Below the pieces are notes generated by a model. That model searched no databases and was not told the origin of the DNA. It saw nothing but the letters and a program-made list of their open reading frames with translations. A stretch of DNA of 64,000 nucleotides from Chelatococcus sp. HY11 (GTDB lineage Bacteria > Pseudomonadota > Alphaproteobacteria > Rhizobiales > Beijerinckiaceae). The first letter of the stretch is position 1. Each line of letters starts with the position of its first letter. Where the stretch lies: the NCBI RefSeq assembly GCF_018398335.1, contig NZ_JAHBRX010000001.1, positions 4,146,001 through 4,210,000 of the forward strand, given 5' to 3'. The translations under genes and the position numbers were made by a program. Positions 19,921-27,777 of the stretch are shown piece after piece.

Positions 19921-20847
19921 ATGAGCGCGGCCAGCCGTGATCGTCGTATATCGACGAAGGACATCAGCGCGCGCAGCGCGGCCAATCCGATCGTCGCTCT
20001 GACGGCCTATACGATGCCGATGGCGAAGCTCCTCGATCCCCATTGCGACCTCATTCTGGTCGGCGATTCGCTCGGGATGGTGGTCTATGGCATGGACTCC
20101 ACGCTCGGCGTCACCCTCGACATGATGATCGCCCACGGCAAGGCGGTGATGCGTGGCGCCACGCGCGCTTGCGTGGTCGTCGACATGCCCTTCGGCAGCT
20201 ACCAGGAATCGCGCGAGGTCGCCTTCCGCAACGCCGCCCGCGTCATGGCCGAGACCGGCTGTTCCGCCGTCAAGCTGGAGGGCGGGATCGAGATGGCGGA
20301 GACGACCGCCTTTCTCGTCGCGCGCGGCATTCCCGTGCTCGGCCATGTCGGCCTCAAGCCGCAGTCGGTGCACAGCCATGGCGGTTTCCGGGTGCAGGGC
20401 CGCGACGAGGCGATGGCCGAGGCTATCCGCCGGGACGCCGAGGCGATCGCGGCGGCGGGGGCCTTCGCGGTGGTTCTGGAAGGCACTGTCGAGCCGCTGG
20501 CGCGCGCCATTGCCACCGATCTCGGCACGCCGGTGATCGGCATCGGCGCCTCGCCGGCTTGCCAGGGGCAGATCCTGGTGAGCGAGGATATTCTTGGCCT
20601 CTATGGCGAGTTCACGCCGAAATTCGTGAAGCGCTACGCCGAGCTGGGAACAGCCGCGGCCGAGGCCGTCGCCGCCTATGCGCGGGAGGTCCGGAGCGGC
20701 CAGTTCCCCGCGCCGGAGCATTGCTTCGGCATGGGGCCCGCGAAGTCACCCGCGTCCTCTGCCAAGTCAGCCGTCAAGTCAGCCGCCGACTCCGCGCCAA
20801 AGTCACGTGCGAAGTCCGGAGCAAAGTCTCCCGCCAAATCCAGATAA
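19921..20847 (+). CDS. panB: 3-methyl-2-oxobutanoate hydroxymethyltransferase (PanB) with Ser/Lys-rich tail
   Basis: First committed enzyme of pantothenate synthesis, making ketopantoate from ketoisovalerate and methylene-tetrahydrofolate. [40 protein letters not shown] (metal-binding Asp) and [10 protein letters not shown] are typical. The core ends in the usual way at [10 protein letters not shown]. About 35 residues follow, built from repeated (A/S)KS units ([18 protein letters not shown] and so on). This highly basic low-complexity tail is unusual for PanB. GGAGGCGAGGG precedes the ATG. panC follows after 15 nt. Confidence 0.97.
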   Translation: MSAASRDRRISTKDISARSAANPIVALTAYTMPMAKLLDPHCDLILVGDSLGMVVYGMDSTLGVTLDMMIAHGKAVMRGATRACVVVDMPFGSYQESREVAFRNAARVMAETGCSAVKLEGGIEMAETTAFLVARGIPVLGHVGLKPQSVHSHGGFRVQGRDEAMAEAIRRDAEAIAAAGAFAVVLEGTVEPLARAIATDLGTPVIGIGASPACQGQILVSEDILGLYGEFTPKFVKRYAELGTAAAEAVAAYAREVRSGQFPAPEHCFGMGPAKSPASSAKSAVKSAADSAPKSRAKSGAKSPAKSR

Positions 20848-20862
20848 TCGGATGGTCCCATC

Positions 20863-21756
20863 ATGAGTGCTGCCCTGTCATCACAGCCCGCGATTGCCGA
20901 AACCGTCGACGCGCTGCGCGCCATCGTGCGGGGGTATCGCGCCGCGGGAGAGACGGTCGCCCTTGTCCCGACCATGGGGGCGCTGCATGAGGGCCATCTG
21001 CAACTGGTCCGCGAAGGTCGCAAATCGGCTGACCGGGTCATCGCCACGATTTTCGTCAATCCGACCCAATTCGGGCCGAATGAGGATTTCGCACGCTACC
21101 CGCGCGATCAGGAGGGCGATCTCGCAAAGCTGGCGAGCGCCGGCGCCAACGCCGTCTTCCTGCCGACCGTCGCGGTGATGTATCCGCCGGGCTTTGCCAC
21201 CACGGTCACCGTCAGCGGCGTCAGCGAGGGCCTGTGCGGGGCTTTCCGCCCCGGGCATTTCGCCGGTGTCGCCACGGTGGTGACCAAGCTTCTCCTGCAG
21301 GCGCTGCCGGATGCCGCGCTGTTCGGCGAGAAGGACTACCAGCAGCTCCAGGTCATCAAGCGGTTCGCGCGGGATCTCGACATTCCGGTCTCCATTCGCG
21401 GCGTGCCCACCATCCGCGAGGCGGACGGTCTCGCCCTGTCCTCGCGCAACGCCTATCTCACCTCCGCCGAGCGCGCTGTGGCGCCGCGTCTCCATGGGCT
21501 GCTCGTCGAGATCGCGGAGAAGCTCCGGGCGGGGGAGGATGCCGCGCCCTTGCTGGCGGCCGGGATGGACCGTCTGCGTGAGGCCGGCTTCGGGCCAGTG
21601 CAGTATCTGGCCTTCGTGGATGCGGAAACGCTCGCGCCACTCGACCGGGCGGAACGTCCCGGCCGGTTGCTGGTCGCCGCCTATCTCGGCAAGACACGGC
21701 TGATCGACAACATCCCCGTGGCGCCGCAGGGCGCTTGCAGCTTTCCCGAGGCCTAA
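20863..21756 (+). CDS. panC: Pantothenate synthetase
   Basis: ATP-dependent ligase that joins pantoate and beta-alanine to make pantothenate. 297 residues. VALVPTMGALHEGHLQLV contains the HIGH-like motif (HEGH), IFVNPTQFGPNEDFARYPR binds pantoate, FRPGHFAGVATVVTKLL and LFGEKDYQQLQVI continue the active site, and LALSSRNAYL is the KMSKS-equivalent region. It forms an operon with panB. The operon is followed by a repeat-filled intergenic region. Confidence 0.98.
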   Translation: MSAALSSQPAIAETVDALRAIVRGYRAAGETVALVPTMGALHEGHLQLVREGRKSADRVIATIFVNPTQFGPNEDFARYPRDQEGDLAKLASAGANAVFLPTVAVMYPPGFATTVTVSGVSEGLCGAFRPGHFAGVATVVTKLLLQALPDAALFGEKDYQQLQVIKRFARDLDIPVSIRGVPTIREADGLALSSRNAYLTSAERAVAPRLHGLLVEIAEKLRAGEDAAPLLAAGMDRLREAGFGPVQYLAFVDAETLAPLDRAERPGRLLVAAYLGKTRLIDNIPVAPQGACSFPEA

Positions 21757-21815
21757 TTCCAGGTCATCAAGTCAGGCGCGGCGCGCCTTGCTACGTTTTC
21801 CTCATCCGCCGCGCT

Positions 21816-21994
21816 GATCCCTCTCTTTCAGGGGAGGGCGGCGCCGCAGCCGCCGTGTGGGGAGACGGGGCGCTCGGTACTGGCCCGGCGGCGGACACAG
21901 TGCCTGTGTGGCCAGCGGAGCATCGTTCCCGGCCTCGCAAACCCCACCCGACCTCGCTGGTGCGAGGCCGCCCTCCCCTGGAAGGGGAGGGATC
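21816..21994. repeat. Inverted repeat doublet, GATCCCTC family
   Basis: Starts GATCCCTCTCTTTCAGGGGA and ends with its inverted counterpart (CCCTCCCCTGGAAGGGGAGG then GATC). Inward lie GGCGGCGCCGCAGCCGCC and ACCTCGCTGGTGCGAGG hairpins and GTGTGGGG / CCCCACCC boundaries. It is the second copy of the design at 10482-10663 and fills most of the 320 bp between panC and the DUF1194 gene. Nothing coding is seen here. Confidence 0.75.
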
Positions 21995-22077
21995 GGCGAC
22001 GGTTGCCGGGCGTCCTGGAGGCTACGAAGCTGCATGTTCCGGGCTCATCGCTGCGCGATGCCTCGGTCGAGCGGGCT

Positions 22078-22992
22078 TCAGTTACCCATGCGCTGGTTCC
22101 ACATGCGCTCGCCGACCAGGCACCCCGTGCGCCCTTGGCCGTTGGCCGGCGCGCGTTCGACGCGCGGCTGAGCCTGGGCGAACCGCGGCGTCGGCGCGAC
22201 GATGCCGGCCTGCTGGATCAGCGGCGCTATCCGGCCGAATTCATTTTTCGGCGTTTCGTCGCTGTCGGCGATCTCGGTCACAAGCTTGGTGCGGATCACG
22301 TTGGCGAACTGCTGCAACTCCCGCAGCTGCACCATGAAGGCGCCCACACCGCCGATGACGCAATCGCGATAATAGCCATCCAGATCGGAGATGTCGGTAT
22401 ATCCGGGCCGTTTGAGCAGGATCGGCAGACCGTTGATGGTGATGCCCTGGGCGACGGCCTCGTCGCGTGCGTCGGTGACCGCGCGCCCCTCGTTGTTGGG
22501 TCCATCGCCCGACACGTCGATCACGCGCCGTATCGCCTTGATCCCGCCCGTGTTGAACAGGGCCGCCGAGAAATCGATGCCGCCCGATATTGACGTGCGG
22601 AAAGCGCGCCTTATCGGTGCGCTCGACAGGACCTCGACGAAGGAATCCGCGCTCTCCGGTCCCTCGATGATGCGCCAAGGCACTATAACATCCTGACTGC
22701 GCTGTCCGGCCCATTCCACATAGGTGACGGCGATGCGGCCCACGGCGCCCTTGCCGATGGCCTCAAGCACCTCTCGCGAGCGCAGGGCATCCATATAGCC
22801 CTGGCGCTGCAGTTTCTGCTCGTCTTCGTCCATGGAGTAGGATATGTCGACGGCCAGAACGAGCGCGAGATCGACCTCCTGCTCGGCCGCTTGTACTGGC
22901 TCGGCCCTCAGGCCGATCATCCCACAGGCAATTAGGCCACCCGTGAGGAACAAGCTGCCAAGCCGCAGCTTTTCGCATACACGTGTCAACAT
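22078..22992 (-). CDS. DUF1194 (von Willebrand factor A-like) secreted protein
   Basis: Function unknown. 304 residues from MLTRVCEKLRLGSLFLTGGL. The N-terminus is a signal peptide ending near EPVQAAEQE. The rest is a von Willebrand A-like domain: LALVLAVDISYSMDEDEQ carries the MIDAS motif DxSxS, RTSISGGIDFSAALF the conserved threonine/serine region, and VIDVSGDGPNNEG the MIDAS aspartate. GYYRDCVIGGVGAFMVQL is a hallmark of DUF1194. Found widely in Hyphomicrobiales as a single periplasmic protein. A metal-dependent adhesion or binding role is only inference. Confidence 0.9.
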   Translation of the reverse strand: MLTRVCEKLRLGSLFLTGGLIACGMIGLRAEPVQAAEQEVDLALVLAVDISYSMDEDEQKLQRQGYMDALRSREVLEAIGKGAVGRIAVTYVEWAGQRSQDVIVPWRIIEGPESADSFVEVLSSAPIRRAFRTSISGGIDFSAALFNTGGIKAIRRVIDVSGDGPNNEGRAVTDARDEAVAQGITINGLPILLKRPGYTDISDLDGYYRDCVIGGVGAFMVQLRELQQFANVIRTKLVTEIADSDETPKNEFGRIAPLIQQAGIVAPTPRFAQAQPRVERAPANGQGRTGCLVGERMWNQRMGN

Positions 22993-23088
22993 CGTGCCCG
23001 CCCTCAAGTCTTTGTTGAGGCGAAAGACCACAGTGTGACACCAACGGCAGACGACGCCAAGTTGCTTGATGCAGCTTGGCCTTATCGA

Positions 23089-23733
23089 TCACGGCCTTGT
23101 GTGTGTGCAATCCTGAATTGCTATTGCGATGAGCGCCAATGCTTTGGCGAAAACTTCATCAACTGTCAGGTCCGAGGTATCCAGCACCTGCGCATCCGGT
23201 GCCGCGCGCAAGGGGGCGTCCGTGCGGCTGGCGTCGCGTGCATCGCGAATGCGAATATCCGCAAGGATTTCAGCCTCATCGGACGGCTCGCCGCGATTGC
23301 TCAGCTCAAGCGCCCGACGTCTCGCCCTGACCTCGGGCGCGGCGGTCACGAACAGTTTCACGTCGGCAGCCGGACAGATCACCGTGCCGATGTCGCGACC
23401 GTCCAAAACGGCGCCCTCGGGGGCTGCGGCAAAGGCGCGCTGGAAGGCAACCAGCGCGGCGCGCACGCGCGGCTGCGCGGCCACGACAGAGGCAGCCTCG
23501 CCCATAGCCCGATCACGCAGGCGCGAATCAGTGAGCAGCGCGGGTGACAGGGATTGCGCCGCGCGCTCGGCGGCGTCCTCGTCCGTGAGCGCTTCGCCGC
23601 GATCGAGCAGCACCATGGCCACCCCCCGGTAGAGAAGCCCGGTGTCGAGGTGCGGCAGGTTGAAATGGGCAGCAAGCCGCTTCGCGAGGGTGCCTTTGCC
23701 TGAGGCGGCCGGTCCGTCTATCGCCAGGATCAT
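23089..23733 (-). CDS. cmk: Cytidylate kinase
   Basis: Phosphorylates CMP and dCMP to the diphosphates. 214 residues from [20 protein letters not shown], whose GPAASGKG is the P-loop. [15 protein letters not shown] is the NMP-binding segment, [20 protein letters not shown] holds the conserved RD, and [20 protein letters not shown] the LID. The ATG at 23733 shares its A with the aroA stop (TGATG). A GTG directly upstream is also in frame. aroA-cmk is the classical pairing, and translational coupling is likely. Confidence 0.97.
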   Translation of the reverse strand: MILAIDGPAASGKGTLAKRLAAHFNLPHLDTGLLYRGVAMVLLDRGEALTDEDAAERAAQSLSPALLTDSRLRDRAMGEAASVVAAQPRVRAALVAFQRAFAAAPEGAVLDGRDIGTVICPAADVKLFVTAAPEVRARRRALELSNRGEPSDEAEILADIRIRDARDASRTDAPLRAAPDAQVLDTSDLTVDEVFAKALALIAIAIQDCTHTRP

Positions 23734-25088
23734 CACGGTGCGCCGAGATCGGCGCCGAGACGGCGCATCAGCGGCACGAAGCTCGGGAAGCTGGTGGCGA
23801 TCATGCCCGCGTCATCGATGGCCATGCCCTCCCTGGCGCCTAGACCCAGCACAAGGAACGACATCGCGATGCGATGGTCCAGATGGGTGGCCACCATGCC
23901 GCCACCACGGACGCCGCTGGCGGTGCCGCCGGCGCCTTCGACGATCAGGTCGTCGCCCTCGATGCGAGCTGTGATGCCGGCGGCGGCGAGGCCATCGGCG
24001 ACAGCCGCCAGCCGGTCTGATTCCTTCACGCGCAATTCGGACAGGCCCCGCATGCGCGTCTCGCCGCTGGCAAACGCCGCCGCGACCGCGAGGATCGGAT
24101 ATTCGTCGATCATCGACGGGGCGCGCGCGGCCGGAACGTCCACACCCTTGAGCGGACCGAACCGCACCAGGAGGTCCGCCACGTCCTCGCCGCCGTCCGT
24201 GCGGCCCTCGAGAAAGGTGATATCGGCGCCCATCTCGATGAGCGTGGTCACAAGGCCGGTCCGCAGGGGATTGGTCATCACGCCTTCGAGGATGACCTCG
24301 GATCCCTGCACAACGAGGGCCGCGACGAGCGGGAAAGCGGCGGAGGACGGATCTGCCGGCACGGAGACCGGGGCCGCGCGCAGCTCGGGTTGTCCCTTCA
24401 GGGTGATCCGCCGCCCGTGGGGGCCCTCGGGCTCGACATCCACCTCCGCGCCAAAATGGCGCAGCATGCGCTCGGTATGATCGCGCGAGGCCTCCTGCTC
24501 GATCACGGTCGTCGTGCCGGGGGCGTTCAGGCCCGCGAGCAGCACCGCCGACTTGATCTGCGCCGAGGGCACCGGGGTCCGGTAGGTGATCGGGATCATT
24601 TCCGCCGCGCCGCGCAGCGTGATGGGGCAGCGGCCGCCCTCATCCTCGGACACGACGGTGACGCCCATCGCCTCCAGCGGATCGAGGATGCGGCGCATCG
24701 GGCGTTTGCGTAGCGAGGCATCGCCGTCGATGGTCGTGGTGATGGGGTGAGATCCCGCGACGCCCATCATCAGGCGCGAGCCGGTGCCGGCGTTGCCGAA
24801 ATCAAGGACGTTGGCCGGCTCGACAAGCCCACCGATGCCGACACCGCTCACGGTCCAGGCGCCTTCGCCGGTGTGCTCCACAGTGGCGCCCAGGGCCTTC
24901 ACGGCAGCCGCAGTGCACAGTACGTCATCCCCCTCGAGCAGACGCGTGATATGCGTCTCCCCCACGCTCAGGAGCGCGAAAATCAGCGCGCGATGCGAGA
25001 TGGACTTGTCGCCCGGGATGGCAACGCGACCGCGCAGGGGCGGAGAGGCGCGCGATGACAAGGGCGAGGGGCTCGAATGGGACGACAC
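23733..25088 (-). CDS. aroA: EPSP synthase, class II (CP4-like) AroA
   Basis: 3-phosphoshikimate 1-carboxyvinyltransferase of the shikimate pathway. From a GTG at 25088 the protein has 451 residues, close to Agrobacterium CP4 AroA (455). Class II motifs seen: [26 protein letters not shown] and [14 protein letters not shown]. The fourth, N-P-T-R in CP4, reads NPLR here. The loop [13 protein letters not shown] has Gly where CP4 has the Ala linked to glyphosate insensitivity. [17 protein letters not shown] and [17 protein letters not shown] are conserved. An ATG at 25172 is also in frame but adds residues unlike the family. Confidence 0.94.
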   Translation of the reverse strand: MSSHSSPSPLSSRASPPLRGRVAIPGDKSISHRALIFALLSVGETHITRLLEGDDVLCTAAAVKALGATVEHTGEGAWTVSGVGIGGLVEPANVLDFGNAGTGSRLMMGVAGSHPITTTIDGDASLRKRPMRRILDPLEAMGVTVVSEDEGGRCPITLRGAAEMIPITYRTPVPSAQIKSAVLLAGLNAPGTTTVIEQEASRDHTERMLRHFGAEVDVEPEGPHGRRITLKGQPELRAAPVSVPADPSSAAFPLVAALVVQGSEVILEGVMTNPLRTGLVTTLIEMGADITFLEGRTDGGEDVADLLVRFGPLKGVDVPAARAPSMIDEYPILAVAAAFASGETRMRGLSELRVKESDRLAAVADGLAAAGITARIEGDDLIVEGAGGTASGVRGGGMVATHLDHRIAMSFLVLGLGAREGMAIDDAGMIATSFPSFVPLMRRLGADLGAP

Positions 25089-25314
25089 GACGACAGAGAT
25101 CTCGATGAGGTGGAATCTGAGGGCGAGCCTGCGCCCGACACATCGGGCATTGCCTATCACGGGTCTGTGCAACCGTCACCCCGAAGGGGCCTCCCGAGGC
25201 TTGTTTCGCACTCTTCTGCGCTAAAATATGCGTCCGAACGCGTTTTCGATTTGACAGGGCGCGGAGCCCCGACTAACGGGATCGCTTCCTTTCCATCGGC
25301 GAGAGTGCGATACC

Positions 25315-25695
25315 GTGGCGAAACCGGAACTCGGCACCAAGCGCGTCTGCCCGACCACAGGCCGCAAATTCTACGATCTGAACAAGGACCCGATTGTGTC
25401 CCCCTTCACGGGCGAATCGTTTCCGCGTTCAATTTTTGAACCTCAGCCCAAGGCCCCGAGCAGGGCCGCGAGCGAGGAAGAGGACGACACGCCCGCGACC
25501 GGCGAGGCGGTCGAGCTCGTGTCTCTCGACGAGGCCGATGAGGCTGAAACCGGCAAGAATCTGCCGGCTGATGACGATATCGAAATCGATGATGACATCG
25601 AGGAAGACGAGACGTTCCTCGCTGAGGACGAAGAATCCGACGATGACGTCAGCGATCTGATCGACGGCGATATCGCCGATGATGAAGAGACTTGA
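25315..25695 (+). CDS. TIGR02300 / FYDLN acid domain protein
   Basis: 126-residue protein of an alphaproteobacterial family of unknown function. MAKPELGTKRVCPTTGRKFY then FYDLNKDPIVSPFTGESFPR is the family signature, resembling a small zinc-ribbon half (one Cys visible in CPTTG). The C-terminal two thirds are extremely acidic (EEEDDTP, DDDIEIDDDIEEDETFLAED). The start is GTG. It is divergent from aroA and followed by a GGCCGCC-GATCT-GGCGGCC hairpin (25726-25744) and then the tRNA genes. Confidence 0.92.
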   Translation: MAKPELGTKRVCPTTGRKFYDLNKDPIVSPFTGESFPRSIFEPQPKAPSRAASEEEDDTPATGEAVELVSLDEADEAETGKNLPADDDIEIDDDIEEDETFLAEDEESDDDVSDLIDGDIADDEET

Positions 25696-25725
25696 GAAAC
25701 GTCTCAGGACGTGATTATAGACACG

Positions 25726-25744
25726 GGCCGCCGATCTGGCGGCC
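25726..25744. terminator. GC-rich hairpin after the FYDLN gene
   Basis: A perfect 7-bp stem GGCCGCC / GGCGGCC with loop GATCT, 30 nt after the stop codon. No T-run follows, so it may be a weak terminator or an mRNA-end stabiliser. Confidence 0.4.
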
Positions 25745-25782
25745 TGAAGCAGGCGTCCCCAAACGCGCTGCTTGAGACGAGT

Positions 25783-25858
<76 letters not shown>

Positions 25859-25901
25859 TCGCCTCGTATTAGTTTTTGTTGCCCAGGGGGCAGCGCAGTT
25901 T

Positions 25902-25920
25902 AAGGCTCTGTGCCTTTTTT
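25902..25920 (+). terminator. Rho-independent terminator after the first tRNA-Ala
   Basis: Stem AAGGC-TCTGT-GCCTT followed directly by TTTT, about 45 nt after the tRNA end. The stem is short (5 bp), so efficiency is uncertain. Confidence 0.55.
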
Positions 25921-25965
25921 GGTTCGCCTGAGACGGGCCGACCATCGCGCGCTTCTTGAGACAGT

Positions 25966-26041
<76 letters not shown>

Positions 26042-26309
26042 CTCCTCCCACCCTTCCTCTCCATAACGCATCCCAAACTGCCGACGCCTTCACGGGAGGC
26101 GGGTCATTCGCTGCTGTCTTCGCAGGCGCGTTCTGATCTGATGGCAGCGCTCAGCCGGCCATGGGCCGGGCTATCCCCATCAGTTTAGTTCGTGCCCGGT
26201 GGGGGACGCTTGTGGGCCTTTTGAAGGCCCCTTGCAGAGCTCTGCCCGACGGCAGGTGGCAAAAAGGCATGACAGGGATAGGACAGGACGATCCCGACGC
26301 CACCGATTC

Positions 26310-26318
26310 TGTGGATAA
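26310..26318 (-). promoter_or_regulatory. DnaA box
   Basis: TGTGGATAA on the plus strand, the exact complement of the consensus TTATCCACA. Confidence 0.55.
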
Positions 26319-26592
26319 CTTGTTTCCAGCAGGCAGCGCCCCCCCGGATAGCGGGATGTCATTCGTCGCCGGGTGCTCGTTCGTCTCGCGGACACGGCCA
26401 GCAAAGGGGCAGCGCCGCGACGACTGACGCGCGCTGAGCCAAAGGACACCAGGCCAAAAGCTGTCCGGTAGCCTCTCGCATGACCGGGACGCCGTTGATC
26501 CGATTCGTCCAACCGCTCCATTTTGCCGTTCCCCGTATCTCTCGAAGCCTTGCTGGAGGCCAAACGCCGTGGCCTTCGGTTGAGGCGGGGGG

Positions 26593-26601
26593 TTATCCAC
26601 A
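26593..26601 (+). promoter_or_regulatory. DnaA box
   Basis: TTATCCACA, an exact match to the consensus. It lies 34 nt upstream of the -35 box of the hsp20 promoter. Confidence 0.55.
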
Positions 26602-26634
26602 GTCGCAACGCATGTATGCGCTACAGGCATGACC

Positions 26635-26663
26635 CTTGACCCCCGGCGGGGGAGCCGCCATAT
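26635..26663 (+). promoter_or_regulatory. Sigma-32-type promoter of hsp20
   Basis: CTTGACC (26635-26641), 14 nt spacer, CGCCATAT (26656-26663). This matches the sigma-32 form CTTGAAA-N11-16-CCCCATNT in most positions. Transcription would begin near 26671, directly before the first hairpin of the leader. Confidence 0.65.
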
Positions 26664-26670
26664 CGCTGGG

Positions 26671-26749
26671 GTGACCGGGAGAGCTTTCCGGTCATGGGAG
26701 TGCCATCAGGGCTCCACCACGAAGTGCCTCGCAACAAAGGGCTTCGCTC
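26671..26749 (+). ncRNA. Candidate ROSE-like RNA thermometer in the hsp20 leader
   Basis: The roughly 80-nt leader folds by eye into three hairpins. Hairpin 1 pairs 26672-26680 with 26686-26694 (9 bp). Hairpin 2 pairs GGAGT and CC (26697-26704) with GG and GCTCC (26709-26715), bulging G26702. Hairpin 3 pairs 26720-26729 with 26738-26746 (9 bp), bulging G26726, and hides the ribosome site AAAGGG that lies 8 nt before the ATG. A final hairpin with a bulged or mismatched G opposite the ribosome site is the hallmark of ROSE elements before small heat-shock genes in rhizobia. Not tested. Confidence 0.55.
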
Positions 26750-27184
26750 ATGTCTAGGGTACCGTCGCTGTCGTCCCCGTTTCTGCTTGGCTTTGACGAG
26801 ATCGAGCGCGCATTGGACCGTGTCGCCAAAGCGGCGACGGATGGCTATCCGCCTTACAACATCGAGCGCATCCCCCGTTCCGGCAACGAGCCGGAGAAGC
26901 TCCGCATCACCTTGGCGGTGGCCGGATTCACTCAAGACCAGCTCGAGATAACGCTCGAGGAAAACCAGCTTTGTATCCGTGGCCGGCAGGTGGATGACCG
27001 CACTAGGCATTTTCTGCATCGCGGCATCGCGGCCCGGCAGTTCCAGCGCACGTTCTTTCTGGCCGACGGCATGGAGGTGATGGGCGCGGATCTGTCGAAC
27101 GGTTTGTTATCGGTCGATCTCGTGCGTCCGGAAGCCGAGCGCGTGGTACGGCGCATCGACATCATCTCCCGTGATGGGGGATGA
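26750..27184 (+). CDS. Small heat-shock protein, Hsp20 family
   Basis: Alpha-crystallin-type chaperone that holds unfolding proteins. 144 residues. The N-terminal FLLGFDEIERALDRVAKAATDGYPPYNIER resembles the IbpA-like class of alphaproteobacteria. The crystallin domain includes KLRITLAVAGFTQDQLEITL, NQLCIRGRQ, FLHRGIAARQFQRTFFLADG and the end NGLLSVDLVRPEAE. The conserved L-S-V of the last strand is present. Control is likely double: an RpoH-type promoter and a leader structure hiding the ribosome site. DUF1150 follows downstream. Confidence 0.95.
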   Translation: MSRVPSLSSPFLLGFDEIERALDRVAKAATDGYPPYNIERIPRSGNEPEKLRITLAVAGFTQDQLEITLEENQLCIRGRQVDDRTRHFLHRGIAARQFQRTFFLADGMEVMGADLSNGLLSVDLVRPEAERVVRRIDIISRDGG

Positions 27185-27340
27185 AGCCGTGAAGAAAGGT
27201 TTTGGGAAGGATTTGGGCGCAGCCTGTGAGGATGTTGGCTCGAATTATGCAAGTTTACGACCGCTTCTCTAGGGCGCTTTCCGCTCGGGCAGGTGGCACG
27301 AGCGACAAGAAGCCGCCCCGGATCAATAGCTTAGGGTATG

Positions 27341-27384
27341 TCCTGGCTACGACAGGAACCTGTCTCAGGATGGCCCCAGGAGGG
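27341..27384 (+). promoter_or_regulatory. Hairpin hiding the ribosome site of the DUF1150 gene
   Basis: TCCTGG (27341-27346) can pair with CCAGGA (27376-27381), which covers the ribosome site AGGAGGG (27378-27384). An inner hairpin GACAG-GAAC-CTGTC sits at 27351-27364. This could make translation of DUF1150 depend on temperature or on upstream translation. The pairing is visible. The role is inferred. Confidence 0.35.
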
Positions 27385-27388
27385 CGCG

Positions 27389-27658
27389 ATGACCAATAGT
27401 GATGCGTTTGAGTTTATCGGCGACGTTCTGGATAGCGATGCGCTGGCGGCGGCTGGCGAGGGCAAGGTCGCCTATGTGCGCGCCATGCGCTCCGAGGAAT
27501 TCAACCGCCTGTTTCCGCAGGCACCCGAGATTCAGCCGGGCCTCGAGCTTTTCGCCCTGTTGGGGGCGGATGGCACGCCCATCCTCCTGACCGATTCCCG
27601 GGATGCGGCCATCGCCAATGCCTGGGAGCATAATCTGGAGCCCATCAGCGTCCACTGA
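27389..27658 (+). CDS. DUF1150 family protein
   Basis: 89-residue alphaproteobacterial protein of unknown function, from MTNSDAFEFIGDVLDSDALA. The family core VAYVRAMRSEEFNRLFP, PGLELFALLGADGTPILLTD and the end ANAWEHNLEPISVH are present. AGGAGGG lies 4 nt before the ATG. Genes of this family commonly follow hsp20 in alphaproteobacteria, which hints at a link to proteostasis. It is followed by a strong terminator shared with pheT. Confidence 0.93.
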   Translation: MTNSDAFEFIGDVLDSDALAAAGEGKVAYVRAMRSEEFNRLFPQAPEIQPGLELFALLGADGTPILLTDSRDAAIANAWEHNLEPISVH

Positions 27659-27710
27659 GGGGCTTTGAAAAGCCCGCTCGCGGCGTGTTGCGTGCTAATA
27701 ACGGGATTGC

Positions 27711-27742
27711 AAAAAAAGGCGGGCTCTCGGCCCGCCTTTCCA
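27711..27742. terminator. Bidirectional Rho-independent terminator between DUF1150 and pheT
   Basis: A perfect 10-bp stem AAAGGCGGGC / GCCCGCCTTT with loop TCTCG (27715-27739), with an A-run on the left and T's on the right. It can end both the DUF1150 transcript (plus) and the pheST transcript (minus). Confidence 0.85.
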
Positions 27743-27777
27743 TTTTGGGAATGTCCTTCCCGGCTTGGCTGGTTTGA

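Larger units (their letters stand above)
26042..26634. other. Gene-free stretch with two DnaA boxes
   Basis: About 590 bp without a credible gene. The open frames present (for example 26151-26630 on the minus strand) have no recognisable domain, ribosome site or family. Two perfect 9-mer DnaA boxes are present: TGTGGATAA at 26310-26318 and TTATCCACA at 26593-26601, in opposite orientation. No AT-rich unwinding region is seen, so this is probably not the replication origin. Confidence 0.5.

Noticed and set aside
26310-26601. Replication origin at the two DnaA boxes
   Set aside because: Only two boxes, no AT-rich unwinding region and none of the genes that usually flank alphaproteobacterial origins.
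26151-26630. 159-codon open frame on the minus strand in the gene-free region before hsp20
   Set aside because: No ribosome site, no recognisable domain and Ser/Pro/Arg-rich shadow composition.
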